A DNA stretch of 64,000 bases from assembly GCA_026874595.1 (NCBI GenBank), contig CM049316.1, forward strand, positions 8,322,339-8,386,338. The letters run 5' to 3'. Of this stretch, positions 12,414-27,400 are shown in pieces. A program made the position numbers and the translations under genes. Positions within the stretch are counted from its first letter, which is position 1; each line of letters begins with the position of its first letter. The stretch comes from Sipunculus nudus. Taxonomy: Eukaryota > Annelida > Sipuncula > Golfingiida > Sipunculidae. The notes beneath the pieces are model-generated. The model ran no database searches, was not told the DNA's origin, and worked only from the letters and a program-made list of their open reading frames with translations.

Positions 12414-15400
12414 GTAAGTACTATTATACTGTATGTTTTAATGGTCAATTCATAAAATTATCGTATGACTTTGGGCTGACATGTCTTTTTCTCGTTGACA
12501 GGGTGAAGGTGGCGGTGCGGGTCCGGCCGTTCAATTCAAGGTAAGCGACTGACTCTCCAAACATACCGGTAGTTTTGCTCAGTGGAATCTATTAACATTA
12601 ACAGCCCCTTATGCCAAACATATATTCCCGTTAAATTCTTTGCATTTCACCTCGATGTAGCAGCCGTCCCTGTGCATTTATTAAATGTAAAACAGATAGA
12701 TTTTAAATAAAACACTGCATGCGTTTTTCCATGCACTGCACAATTTTGAGTCAACAATAAAGAAACATTTATAAATGTTATTTTATAATTATTTTAAACA
12801 TTATTATTATTAATAATAATATTAGGAATTGAAACTGCAAATGCACAATGTTGTTTAAAATATAACTGTTTATGTGAATATTAAATAACTTACATCAGAC
12901 CGTTTTTATTGTTTCCCTTTCAGGTTGACTTTTTTTCAATGGAAGCAGTGCAATTATTTAATATAAGAAAAATTAAAATGTATATTTAAAAGTATGCTTT
13001 CCATGATATATAAAACTGAAAATTGCCATAAAATTAAACCTTTTTTAGTTCTTGATACATGTTTATTTGTTCAATGAAAGAGACTAATATATCAGGTATG
13101 GATAGTTGGTGAATTTTTATAAAAATGAAAAGTATAGAATTTCAAGGCTTAAGGAATTATTGTTACCTTGAACAGAGCTTTATTGAAATAGACTCCTCCA
13201 TTAATGCATTTCTCATAAAATGGGTGTGGTACTGTATGTATTCATATTCATTCATATTAATTAAATAAATAGTGCCGTACTCAAAGAATGAATTAACAGA
13301 ATTTGTCAATGGAAAGGAAGTCCTGAGTGTTTGCAAAGCATTGTCCAGCCTGTTTATTTTTTTAAACACCATTGTTATGCCTGCTAATACGGTCCATGTT
13401 ATTTTATATTTTAAAATTAAATAAAGCTGGGCTTTGCAGTTAGTCTATAGGGCATACTTATTTAAAATATGTTGTTTATATCTAAATGTGCTTCAAATTT
13501 AAGTGGTACATAGAGTATTTTTTTATAATTTTACTTCAGGTTTAATTTCAAAATGGCTCCGACTTTACTTTATTCAATAACTTTAAAAAGCAGAACATTG
13601 TTATTTCACTTTTTTCTGGAATATTTATGTATATGTTTCAATTTAAAGGGAAAAGGACCGGCAGGCCAAACTGGTGATAAAAATGAACGGCCAGATGACA
13701 ACAATAAAGAACCCGGAGGCACCAAGTGAGTCATTTTTTTTTTAAATGTTTACACAGAAGTCACATGTCTTTTACTGCGGGACATTTAAATGAAGATCTG
13801 TGTCTGTTAGGTCCTTGTAATATCTTTTTTGACACTTTAGAAACTTTTTATTTTCTGTTTCTGAGATTTGAATATCATATCTTAGTGTATGGTTAGATCC
13901 TTGTGAAACATATATTGATATGTGAGACATTTTAATTTTATCTACTGTTTCTGGGGCTGGAAGATCTTATCTCAGTATTTGGTTAGGACTTTGTAATACT
14001 TATTTTGACACAGGAGTCCCTTTCAGCTTTTGCTGCACTTACTGAAGTGACCCTGAAAGTAAGTTCTGTTACTCTTTTTTAGGTTAGGTCCCTTTAGTGT
14101 CTATTTGGATACTTGAGACACTTTTATTTTCACTATCGGAGGCTGGAAGATCTTGTCCTAATGTATGGTTAGGTCATTGTAATATTTGTCATTTTGATAC
14201 AGAAGAATGGATAATTCATTTGTTACAGGGGCTTGAAGACCTTGGTATTCAGCCAGATCCTTTGTCCTGATGTAAATTGATATTTTGATACAGGAGTCTT
14301 TATCTTTCACTAGAAAGACATAAAGGTTTTGTTTCCCTGCTTGGATAGGACCTGGTAATATTTGGTAAAGGGGACCTTTTATCATTCCTCAAAGGGGCAA
14401 GGAAATCTTTCATACTGTAAGGTTTATAGAATCATGTAATATTTGTTCATTTGGTTCAGGTGACACCTATCTTACACAACATGTGCATAAAATTCTTATC
14501 TTTTAGTTATTGATTAGGATGTCGTTTATCATGTTATTTTTTAACAGGAGACACTGAAATCTTTTGCTCCAAGGACCTGAAAACCTAGTCTACTTTGGTG
14601 CTAGGAACTTGCAATATTTGTCATTTTGATACAGGAATATTTTAACCTTCTGCTACAGAGGCTGAAAGCTCGTCCTCAACTCATCATCATTGCGAAGACT
14701 TTGTAACATTTACAAAATTTGATAGAGCAAACACTTCCATCTTCTACAAAGGCTTAAAGATCTACACTTCTTGTAAAATTACTTTTTAGGTCCTCATAAT
14801 ACTCATTTTGATATCAGGGAGTCTGAGAAGACATGTTTTCTGCTGCAAGGACTTTTAGGTTATGTCTGACTGTGTGTCAAGGTTCCAGTAATACTTAATA
14901 TTTTTTAGCTGGTGACACAAGTATCCTCCCTTACAAGGTCTTAAAAGAGAAGTCTTATTGTCTCCATGGGCCATGGCTAGTTCCTGGTAATGATGTGGTT
15001 GGGTTCATATTCATGGGGTTAAATTTCATGATTTTCACTTTTCATTGTTTCACTAGGGTTCCATTTTCACAATCTCACAATAGAAAAGACTGATACATAA
15101 GAGTATAACCATTTTTGTTTGAATAAATTATATAAAATATTTTGAGCACAAAAACTTATTAACAAAAATATTGTTTTTTAATGGAAGACAATTGAAAAGA
15201 TCTGTTATCATTTAAAATATAAATCTTTGAACACCCACTCTCTATTTTTATTCATAATAACAACCTTATTTCACACTCTTGTTCAAGAAGGTTTTATTTT
15301 TAGAATAATTCCCCTTTCACATAGATCACAAATCTGAAACCCTCGTGAACAAAAAGGCGACCACAGTATTCATCACATAAAACTTCTACAATAGAGAACT

Positions 15401-18400
15401 AACAATATAACATTCAGATATGTGGCAGAGACTTTTCTATCTGGGAAATCTTTTTTCCTTTTTTAGCTCAGCTGACTGAAAGTCATCTGAGCTATAGCGA
15501 TCACACTTCGTCCATAGCCTGTCCGGTCGTCCGGCCGTTAACAGGGCACAAATTGTAACCGCTGGACCTGGAACCTTCAAACTTGATATCTAGGGAGGTC
15601 CATGAAAAGTCTTCATGGAAAATTGAAATTAGGTCTCTGTTACCTTTATCCTCCAAGCCATTGGGCCTATATGCCCCCTCTTCCCCCCCCCCCCCCCCCC
15701 GAATAATTAAAGTGTGATAGAAAAGCTCCAGTATATGAATAACTAATGCATTGATTTCCATGATTCTTTGCTTACATATTGATCATGGAGTGTTTCATCA
15801 GTTCCTGCAGACTGGTGGCACAACCTGTATTTTTTCAAATGTTTACACATTTTTTCTATTTATGAGACCTTCAAATGAAGTGGTCATCAGGCCAAAAGCC
15901 CACTGAAACCCATTTCTTAGGATTCTTCACAAAATTCATGATTTTTTTTGCACTCTCACTGTCATTTTGCTCATTGTTCAACATTCCTTGAATACAGCTG
16001 AGTGTCATGGCCCATGGGCCACTAGTTTTCCTGTCTGATCCCTCATAGGTTTATCAGTTACGGAAATGCTACATGGAAACTTTGCTGATGTACATTATTT
16101 GTCACAGAACAAGTTCCACATGCAAAGGAACACTTGTTCTGGGTGTTCCACGTGTTGTACTTGACCTATGTGCGAGAGGTTATCAGCTCCCTGAGTAGTA
16201 ACTGTGAGTAGTTTGAATCACACCATGAACCTGTGGCCACTTGGCGTGTGTTAGGATACAATAGTTTGTGAAGTGTAGACTTGGTGTTAACTAAACAGAA
16301 GTAAGAAACACAAGTAAATGATTGTCACGCCGGCTCCTTGGTCTCCTGCAGTAATAAGTTGTTTTGTTTTAGTTTTTGTAAAAAGTCACAATTTAATTTC
16401 TTTGACCTGACAACTCCACACCATAAAAAAAATTTCAGAAATTGCTTATTATTTTTTTATTATTAAAATAATTTTTCCATGGCAGGCATATGTATTTTTT
16501 ATTTTTAACAGTTTATTTGAATGAAAATTGGGAACCTCTTGTCCAATGACTGGTTTGCGATTATTAACACTGATATTTGTCATAGATGACATTCCCTGAA
16601 ACAAGGGGTCAGAACGATGAAGTTTCTCTTAGATTCTTTGAGTGTGTCTGTGATTCTGGTGAAAAGAATCAGGAAAAAGTCACAGGAAAGAAAATCACAA
16701 TTTATGGTTTTAAATAAAATCACACAAGAAAAGTCGCAGACTTGGGTGGGAAATAGTCAAAAGTTTGTGTAGAAAAAAAGGCCACAGGAAAAAAAATATA
16801 TTTAACAAGTAACATGTATAATTTCATGTTTGCTGACCAAAAACACTTTGCCAGGAATGATTTAAAACTAGCCTGGTAGTGTCTGGGGTATTTGCTGTGA
16901 CAGTTCATTGTATTAAATGTGACCAGGGAGGTATTGCAGTTAAGCTCCTGGTCTTGGAAGTGGGCAGGCACAATGGTAGAGCAGAAACACTCCAAGCCAA
17001 GTGAGAGTGTGAGAACCGAGGCATGGTGTCATGTATGGCGGTAGACAGTGATGTATTGAACATGAACAATGAGCTATTCTCAGCGATGTATGTTGTGGCT
17101 GTGTTCTCTGTATGACATGGTAACTGCATTGATTAGCTCTACCTACTCACAGTCATGGCCCCAGCAAGGCTGTCATTGCCACCGTGAGCTGATAAAGACG
17201 GCGGCTATCACAGCGGCTGATTAGGATCCAATCCTCGATAAGTTATATTGTCACATCAATCAGCAGGAAAGCTATACAGATTGTTAACCAGATTTCCGCA
17301 ATACAACAGTTAAACACCTCAATGCTCCTTTTATCTTGTACCTTTTGCTTTTTAACCAGTTTTCCATTTTGTTAGATATATTTATAAATTTCAAGCTTGA
17401 ACCACTTGGCAGTGTTTGACAGGGTTGGTTTCCTTCTGGAAGAAATGTATTTCTTCCAAGACATTGGAGGAAATTGGAATAAATGGGGTTTCCTCCACTT
17501 TCATCCGGAATTATTGGATGAAAGTGGAATTTAGTGGACAGTTAGAATGATAGTGTGATTTACAAAAATCAAAACAGATATTTGAACTATTTTTATTTCT
17601 TTTGAATAAAATAAAACAATATGACTTTTAATCAGTGTACAGAAACAGTGGTCTGATTAATCTAAATATAATTCTGTTAGTTTTATTTAAATAGTATTGC
17701 CAAAATTGCAGCCGGTGGATTTGTATTTCAACTATTTAAGTATATAGTGTAGCAGAGTATGTGTTGACATATTAATTAACAAAAGATACTGGCTGCTACC
17801 TCATAATTAGAACTTTATTAGAATTAGTGATAGTCCAGGTATCATAGTCTTTATTTTAGACGTTAATTTGACATACATTTAAGGCTCAGTGACCAGATTT
17901 AAATGTTACCATAATTGTCTCCAGGGCTCTCTATCAGAAGAAAGTTAGTTATCACTTGAAAGCAGCTCCATGTTTCAAATGCATTTTGTTAAGCTTGATG
18001 ACCTGAGAAACTTAAATCTTATTGCAATACTTCCTGTGCATAAAAAAATACAGCTAATCATACAAAACGTTTTTGTATGTGATACCAGTTAGGCATATTT
18101 TATAGATGTGCCATATTACAGTATTTTCACTGTGTCCATCAGTATATCCACCTATTAACCTTGCAGTTAGTTGGTTTTTGCAGAACCTTTGATAATAAAA
18201 TCAAATTGGTTTCTGTCAGAACCATTGATATTATTATCATTGGTTTTTGTCAGAACCATTGATATTAAAATCATATTGGTCTTTTTTTCAGAACCTTTCA
18301 TAATCATATTTGTCTTTGTCAGAACCATTGATGATCATATTGATTTTTGTCAGAACCATTGATTATTTTTTAAAAAATCAGGTGAGAGCCATTGATAATT

Positions 18401-21400
18401 GTATCATTCATCTTACGTTAATGAGTATATCTGGCCAGTCCAACATGTGACAATACAGCTGGTTGGTTTGAAACAATAAGCTACAGCTTTTAATCTCCTG
18501 GCCTGAAATTCTGTCATATCACATCACTACCCATCAGCATGTAACACTTGTGTCTATGTAAGAACATGACTTCTGTTGTATTTAATGGTATAATATGTCT
18601 ATGAAGAAACTTCCAGAAGTACTTAATTCCTCTACTTCACATTTTATATGACATATAATGTGTAAAAAGATTATAGCCCTTCTGAGGCATGTTTAGCATT
18701 CATACATGGGTTTAACAGGTTTTTAACTTAACTTTATTTTGCTGGGGGGTGCTTTCTCTCAGTTGAGTGTTACTTGCAAGTACTCATTGACTTGAGGACT
18801 ATCCCCAGGATTGTTCAGCTGTTGATATGGATGACATTTATGTACCACATTCCAGCTTACACAAGCCATTCACAATGGCAGATTTTTTTTTGGCAATGTG
18901 CCCACAAATCATAGCTCTTGGAGGCTATGGATTTCCCACAAACATATAATGTATTGACTGACTGTGTCAGAATAAGATGGTAGAATACAACTGAGTCTGT
19001 ATTTATCAGCTTAGTTTTATTTTTGGGTCATTACTGTAAGATTTATTTGTAGATTCCATTCTAATATTTTATTAAATACATGGATAAAATGTTTCATGTA
19101 CAGGCTGCTTGTTTAGATATGTCCCAGGGAATACATACAAATAATACTTTTTCTGACCTTTTGGCTTTAGCTTTTGACAGATATTTGAAGCATATGTTAA
19201 GTCTAAAAGAACATTTTTTTTTATCTTTTTTTTCCCAATTCTTTTTGTTTCACCTTACTCTCTCCACTGTTTTTGCATACTTGCATGGTGCAGCTGATAT
19301 TTTGTCTTTTGCTTGTTTTTATTATGTGTGGAAAGTTTCATATTTCAACAGTTCTACAACCTTTTCGTGAAATGTTCTGTTATAGTATTTCATATCTTAC
19401 TGTTGTTTCATGTCAGACAGTTACATAGTCTGATTTGATTGGCTGATTACCAGTTATCATTACTATGACTGGCTTTGGAGTCTGGCCATTTCTTGTAACA
19501 TATTTCTTATAACTTCAAAGTTATACAGTGTATATGGTGTATTGTATTGTATGAAATACTGACTAATTCTAAATGACTTCTGGTGCAGGGATTATCTGTA
19601 AGTACTTCTTAAGAAGAAAGTTAAGCAAAATTGCTTCATGAAGGAAAACCAAGAACTAAGTTTTCAATTAATATTCTCCAGCATAAACTTTATTAATATT
19701 TATGCAGCTTTTTTATTTTAATAATATATGTACCATCTGGCTGATGTCCTCAGAGGTTATTTTCTTCTTACCCTCTCTGATTTTAGGTATGAGCTGAACT
19801 GATTGTATATCTGTCTGGTGTTGGCTTCTAGTATTTCTTTAGCTACTGATAAGAAGTATGTGTTATTGGTCTCAATGGCAAAGCAAACAGATGATCATTG
19901 CCTTCTCTGTGGTGTAATGTGTATCATTGTTTGCGGTATCGTCTGATCTGACAATATTTGTGTACACCTGTTTGAGTCCCTAGTGTAAATGCTATGCCTA
20001 TTGATACTACACACACCAGATGGATAGAGGGGAGCTTTTTCTCACTCAATAGGGTCATGTAAAAGGATTGATCTTTAATTGGTTCAGATTATTGCATTTT
20101 ATTAACACACTTTTAGCAGTAGCACCATTAACCAATGAAGATGTGCCTGACACAGGGTCAAGTGATTGTTGACATGGTTCCATTTAGTTGACACCACCCA
20201 CCTTTTATCATATAGACTACCCAGCGTATTAGATTTCTGTGTAATTTGTATGTTTAGCATTACAGTCTCAGCTCTTAGGAACATGGGGCAAACATCTCTG
20301 ATGCTCAAAGTCTCTTTGGACACTCAATTCTGAGCTTCTGAGCGTCTGATGAGATGAGGTTGAAAGCTCTAGCAGTCCCTGGCCATTACTGACTGCCTCA
20401 GACCAGTTGAAACTGTACTGACTGACATCTTACAGTGACCCTTACATTTTATTCTCTGTTTATGTTAAATGTATCTCTCATAATCCTCCACGTATTACCA
20501 CTGTTTAAAATCTATTTGTCAAGTGCTGTTCTGATATTAATATTATGATTTTATCTTGGCCATGGTCTGTTTAAATATCTCAGTAATTTTTATTTGACAC
20601 TGTGTTTGTGTAATTTATAATGTACTGTTTATTGTAAGCACATATGTAGCAGGGCCCACTGAAAGAGGACTCAACTGAATGGGGTATTCAGAGAAAACAT
20701 ATTTTAAATATATAAATAAACAAATGAATATTTGGCGAGGGAATATATGCTTGAGTAGTTAAGTCTTTGGACGTCCAGTTTTGAATTTCTCTTCTGGTCA
20801 AGTTTGTGCCAGCAGGAAGTGGTGGTTTAGGACACTTGTGTCCATAAAAAAAAATTTCAGAAATTTTCATCTTCAGGCCAGTTCATCATTCAGAAACTTA
20901 TAACTACACACTGCTAGCTAGAACATGCTTTATTTTGTAAGCCATCAGGATTCTGAAACAAAGTCAGGTTGAACCACTGAAGGTCAATAAATCCAGGGTT
21001 AATGATCTAATACCAGTTTGGTTCTTGAAGAGGAATGGTGGGGTTTATGGGGTTCCTGCATTGTTGTTTTTATGCTTACTCACAACATACCGTTTCTATT
21101 TATCAAACATTATAATAAAGAGATTTAAGGTAACAAAGTACATCTGTTCCTTGGCATTGTCCTCATTACTCTCTGGGAGGTACTGAGCCCCATATCCTGG
21201 CATGCTCACCATATAATAATAAATGCTGTATGACTTGGCAACATATATGTACATTTCAAGACCTGCACTTAAAGGGTGACTATCTTTATGTATGAATTCT
21301 ATGTTACTGACTGACTTCCTGTATGATATATTTGACCCCTCTTAAGACCTCTTTCAACAGTCTACCTACCTGGCCATAGGAAACTCAACAGCCTTTTCAA

Positions 21401-24400
21401 CATGATTGCTTGAAGGTTTAGTTGGAAATTCCCCAATTCTAGGACTTAATTTTGTTACTGATTTTTGCTGTTTTTAGAATATTATTTTTATTTTATATTT
21501 TTTTTACCAGTGTCTTTCTCAAAAGTGGTAGATATTCAAGTTTAGGTAAGGATAGGAACTAATTTTTAGGGTGTATCAGTTATCAAAAGGAAAAGTATAT
21601 TTTGTGTTGGTGGGGGGCAGGAAGTGTTCCTGCTGGAAGTTCATAATGTTCTGTAAATAATTTTAAAAGAGAACATGTAAGTACCATAAATATTCATTGG
21701 TTATCAAGTGAAGCAGACAGAGTGAGGATCGACTCAAAACCCAGGGAGTGGTTCTTTTGTTGTGTTTTTTATTTAATTTATTGACCAATGTATCAATTAA
21801 ATTGAATGAGTTTGTGCAAATTTTCATTAATTAAATTCAAATACAATGTTAACAAGAGATCATGTATAAATAATTAGGGCTCAGGAAGTGGCTACTTTGG
21901 TGTGTTTTAATGTATATTTATTATATTAATGTGAGTTGTAAGGTTCGTCTGTACTGAGAAGAACCAGTATAATCATTTTTTTACTTGATGATCCCGGATG
22001 TGTTTCATACCTTGTAAGTTGTCAAGTGTTGACGTTCATGTGTTGCATGGTTCTAAATCAGGATATCATTAGCTGTGGAAGAAATTTGTTGTCGAGATAA
22101 GGTCAAGTGGTTTATGGTCATCAAACACTGCAAATCAAACACCAAGGAGACTTTAATTAAACAAGTTTATCATGCTTTTCTATATACAGTAAAACTTCAC
22201 TAAAGACCACCTTGTTTTGGCAACAACCTCAAAATAATGACCATTTTTTCATGGTCTCAGTTTATTAAGCTTTTTTATATCAGACCTTAGATGACCAGCT
22301 TGTTAATGCGATCAAGTGCCACTGGTGGTGTAATGGCAAGCTTTCAGATATTAACTTATTGAGTATATTTTTTTTTTATGAGAGGTTTAAATCTATGGTC
22401 ATATATAATATACTCCTAACCCATTGTTTCTGAGGCCATTGTTTATATTAAACACTAAATCCTGAAGAATCTTTACATGAATGCATTTAACTGAAAATTT
22501 ACAAATTTATCCATAACATATGATTCCATTTTTGGGACACATTGTGGAAATGTGAATTGATATGTGTATTTTTAATAAAGTATAATATCTTGATCTAGGA
22601 AACCATTATTGGTTAAGTGTCAGCACCGATATGTCCTGCCATTTTCCTGGTAGATCTTTGTTGTAAAATTTGTAACTTTAGTCAAATTTGGGCCTCTGCC
22701 AAGTCATGCATGTTTGGCAGAATCCAGTAAATTATACCTACTAGTCGGTGATGTCTCCTGAATGCAGGCATATGACAATCGTATTGTGTTCCATAATATT
22801 TATTGAACACAGGTCTGTCCTAAATTAAATCAAGGTACACTGATCAAGTGGCTCTTCAGTATGGCAGGCAGATACTGGTGATGTAGACACTGTCTAGTTA
22901 TCAGGGGGATGTTAAGTATGTCAAAACATGATGTAATATTCATGGCCCAGATCTAAGGGTGTGCAAATTTGCACAAGCCATGTTGGAATTTTCACACTTA
23001 TTTAAGGGGTGCTGGGTGGAGTGTCCTCCTACCAAGGAATTTTCAATTTGAATCCCATATTTACATGTAAGCTGAGGTACCTTAATATTTCAAAGCAACA
23101 ATATTTGAACTAGAAATATGCATTCTAATGAGTGCAAGCCTCTGCCATGTGTTTGCATTCACTTATTTAGTGCATATTCCAAGGTTTTTTTGTGCATTAG
23201 TAACTGTACATTTGTAAATATGCCTTGATGACGTTTCTTAGTCCTGGTCATGCTTGATCAACGGCAAATCTAATTGATTCTTCATTGAACCATTCCCAAA
23301 CAGACCTCATATTTCAGAAGATTCTGTTAATGATGGTGTTGTAATGTTGTGAACACAAACACGCACAAACACACAGGGACAGAATGAACACATACCCTCC
23401 CGGCAGAGGCACTAAGGAGTGCTTATAACTTACTCAAATTGTCCTCTGTTGTCATGAGTTTTATCCTATGATAGTTGCTCAAATTGTAGAGTATACCTCT
23501 TCATTAAAAGTATTAAAAAGCTGGGCTGGTTAATGCGCATTTATTTGTAAAATGTGAGGGGTTGTACACCCCTGCAATCTCTACTTGTCATATGTGTCAA
23601 TGTCAGACTCTTAGTCTTATCCAGGATCAAAAGATTTTTTACCAGTTGATTGACACAGACTCGTACAAAGAAACAATGTATAAGTCAGTATTTTTTAATC
23701 CAATTAAAAAAAAATGGTCAGAACATAAGATAAGTGAGCTGAAGAGCTCAATGCGGTCATATCTCATCCAGGGAAAAATGCTTTTATTCTAAGAGTCAGG
23801 TTAAACAGAGTATATATACAGAGTAAACCTGAAGTAGCACCCAGCATTAATGTAACTGCACGAACTGGATACATAGTTAATGAGAGGTCACCATGTAAGC
23901 CTGTTATTACTTTGGTCAAGCACATTTTCAGTTTCATGATTGAGATGGTTGACATTGTTGGTTGTCATGGTCAGATACTGTTGAATGGCTGACTTTATTT
24001 AAGCTAAACAGTGCCTTGATTAAACATACATGCTTAGTTATGTTGCACTTTATAAATGTATGTAACAGTAATAAATAAACAAGATGGCATATTGTCCAGA
24101 GAAGTGATGGCACCTGTAAAATGGTTATAGTGACAGAGTAACTATGTATATAAAAGAGGCAAAAAAAATGTTTGTTTTTTTTACCGGTTTGTTAATCTAA
24201 TTAACCTGGTGGTAATTATCACACAGCAGGAAATGTTCTACCTTGCTCTGTGATATCATTTTTGGTTAGAATGCTTCTGTGATAATAGACCCTGTCATTT
24301 CTGTGTGATGTATTTATCACAGACACAATACAGGATCTACTGTAAAAACTTTTAGTTCAAGGATCATATTCATGTCTCAGTGCTTATCATCCTGAAGATA

Positions 24401-27400
24401 TGACAACAATACACTAGTATCAAGGTTGGTCAAAACATATTGAACAGCCAGTAATAATCAATGAATAAATATTTTTGTATTTTGTAAAAGTTTAGTTTAC
24501 TTTTATATTTGTATGATAACAAATATGATTTCAAATATTTATATCCTGCCCCCACATGACCATTATTCAAACATTTGAGTGAATTTCTGTAGCAATGTTA
24601 AACACTCACCAAAGCACTGATGAGTTTGAACCCAGAACTGTAAGTACGGTACAATGCCATAACCACTAGACTGTTATATCCCATGCTATTGATCTTTAGG
24701 AGTTTCAAGTGTAGCCGGATGAACATTTGAGTGAGACATCAGGGAATTTAAACTATTGATGTGTCATAGCCAGAGGTGGGCGAGTATGTCATCCCCAGTC
24801 ACACAGTATGAGGGGTCAGGTTTATCAGGGGTAATGTTAGCTAAGACGCACAGGTAATAAAATACACGTAGGTCTTATCATAGACTGACACACATGTAGA
24901 GACACATGCAGCCACCCACATGTACAGGGCATGAATGTACTCTATGGATGTGTACATGTAAACATCACTGATTGCCCTATTTGCCTCTGTTAGGAGGGTA
25001 TGTTTTCATCCCTGTTTGTGTGTGTGTTTGTTCACAATATAACTCATGGAATCATGAACAGACTCTCTTGAATGGACTTGAGAATTGGCCAGGGAAGATC
25101 AATTAGATAAAATTTGTGTGTGTCCGCCACATGATCTGGATCCAAGAGCAGCATCAAGAAATAGAAAACAATGTTAATGCACAAATGAACCTGGAATATG
25201 GCCTAAATAAGTGAATGCCCACATGGGGCAGGCTTGTAGCCATTAGAGTGCAGATTTCTTGTTTCTAAATATAAACATTTTCCGTTTTGGAATCAACAAA
25301 TTGTAGACCAGTGTTTAACTTTATGTTCTCAACTGCCGTTAGGATACAATTCATTTCATATTCACCTTTATGATCTAATTCTCAGTAACTGAATACACCT
25401 TAGAGTAAAGAAGTTATTTGTGCTTTGTGGACATGCCAGGTGTTTTTAATGTGTTCCAGGTATCCTTGTGTTACACAGAGTGCACTTCACACAGGACCTT
25501 TCCAGTCAGATTCAAACCTTGTCTAGCACAGCACATGTAGTGCTCCTTCTATACCTCTAACTGTTACAAAACTATGTTATAAAATGTCTCTGGTACATCA
25601 TTTACTATATATTATAAGCTTCTGAAAGTGTACAGATCTCTTGATCTCATTTAGGTATTGACCAGATTGAAATAATAAACAAACATAAATTAGATATTTC
25701 ATCAGGTAATTTTTTATTTAAAAAAATGAGCAGATATCAGAGATGCATCACTTGATTGTTTCTCCCATAAAAGAATGTTTTTTTTCCATTATAAAATAGT
25801 GTCTTCCATTATCGAATGGTGTCTTCCTTTATAAAATGAGGCCTTCTTTAGAATATAGACCTGATAGCAAGTTTTACTATTGTATAAGAAAATTTCAGTG
25901 CACTATCCAGTCCCCTGATACAAATACATTATTGTTTACTGTGGGTGGGTATTGTTGTCTTAAGTACACGCTACCTGTGTTTTATAAATATGCTGTATGA
26001 GGCCCTAAACCTTTATTGCGTTTTATCTACCTTCAGTAAATACTCTGACCTCAGTTAGGACATGCATGTGGACCACAGCATGTACATTTATTACATTGAA
26101 CGCCAGCGCTTGGTTACAGGTCCACCTGTACACAATGACCAGCCTGACATGTACGCAGGATATCTGTATTATGTGGTAATACATATTCATTGTTGTGTGA
26201 TGGTAACTAAGCTGTAAAGCCTCTTTAAGACTTGAACCCTTAACTTGACCAGCTATACAGCTTGATAAGTATGTGTTACAGCTTAATCTATTCACTACTC
26301 AGATTTAATTCAATGCTTAAGAAGTATAGAGCATGGTACAGCAGCTATTTATATATCTCAGCATATAATTATGAAAAGTTCAAGGCTGTTTACCCTGTCA
26401 GGGTCCTCCAGTCCTCTTTGTTGTATATAAACATTACAAAACACATCCTGATCCACTTTACACCGTACTGCAGTGTGGCTGCAGGGATTTGTTTGAAAGG
26501 CAGAGAGGGTCTGTATGGTAATCTATGCTGGCATTGGTTATTTTCCATTTGACCACAAGTAAACCATCTGTCCGATATGGTCCAGTTCCAATTGCAACTG
26601 ACTGTGAGAACATTTAGCCTGTTTGTTGACTGGAGAATTATTCCTATAAGTCAGGTCACGGTGTTTTGTAAATATGCACTGGTTGGAACCTTGCAGCTAA
26701 ATATAAGGTCATCCACCTGCAGTGTTATAGTATCGCGATAATCCCCGATAGGATGTAATGTTGATAAACCTGTCCAGTTCATTGCTCTAGGAAAATGATT
26801 TGATTCAATGCACTTCAATCTAATATTAGCACCAAATTGGAAAAATGACCATAGTTAGGTAATTTCAAGTAATTTAAAAGAAGTACACTTTACTATGTTG
26901 GAGAGGAGGAGTGATTTAGAGTGTGTCTTCTAATTTCACTGTGGGGATTTCTCAGGTTCAGTTTTATCCAGATGTAACTTTTTACATGGCAAAATTGGTG
27001 AATTGTAAAAGTAAGATGTTTGAGCTTCGGTCTATGGTACAAGCCGTGATGATCCCCATCTCAGGACCATCGGTTTCCACACTTCATGTCCTCTCTCCTT
27101 CCTGAAAAAAATTCTATCAGTGAAATTTTAAAGTGATGATGACTTGGTTCGCATGGTGAGAATTGAGGCTATTCCGCAGGTTTAGGTCACATGAAAATAT
27201 TGTGTATCGTAAAGATGTCAAGTAAATTGTCTGTAAGACTTAGAAAAAAAAGAAAAAAATATATATGTATACTGTTTGCCTTGTTCTGAACATCCCTCTC
27301 TTGTTTGACCAAATTACTGGGGCCCAGTGTGTTCAGATATCATAGTTGTCTGTTAAGCATGTAATCATTGAAGTCTTCCAAGAAAACCCATCATTGACTG

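Noticed and set aside
12226-12417. Upstream small ORF overlapping the kinesin start
   Set aside because: It reads through the exon 1 donor and has no conserved features.
16080-16150. Inverted repeat ACAGAACAAGTTCC / GGAACACTTGTTCTG
   Set aside because: A short imperfect palindrome with no neighbouring context to give it a role.
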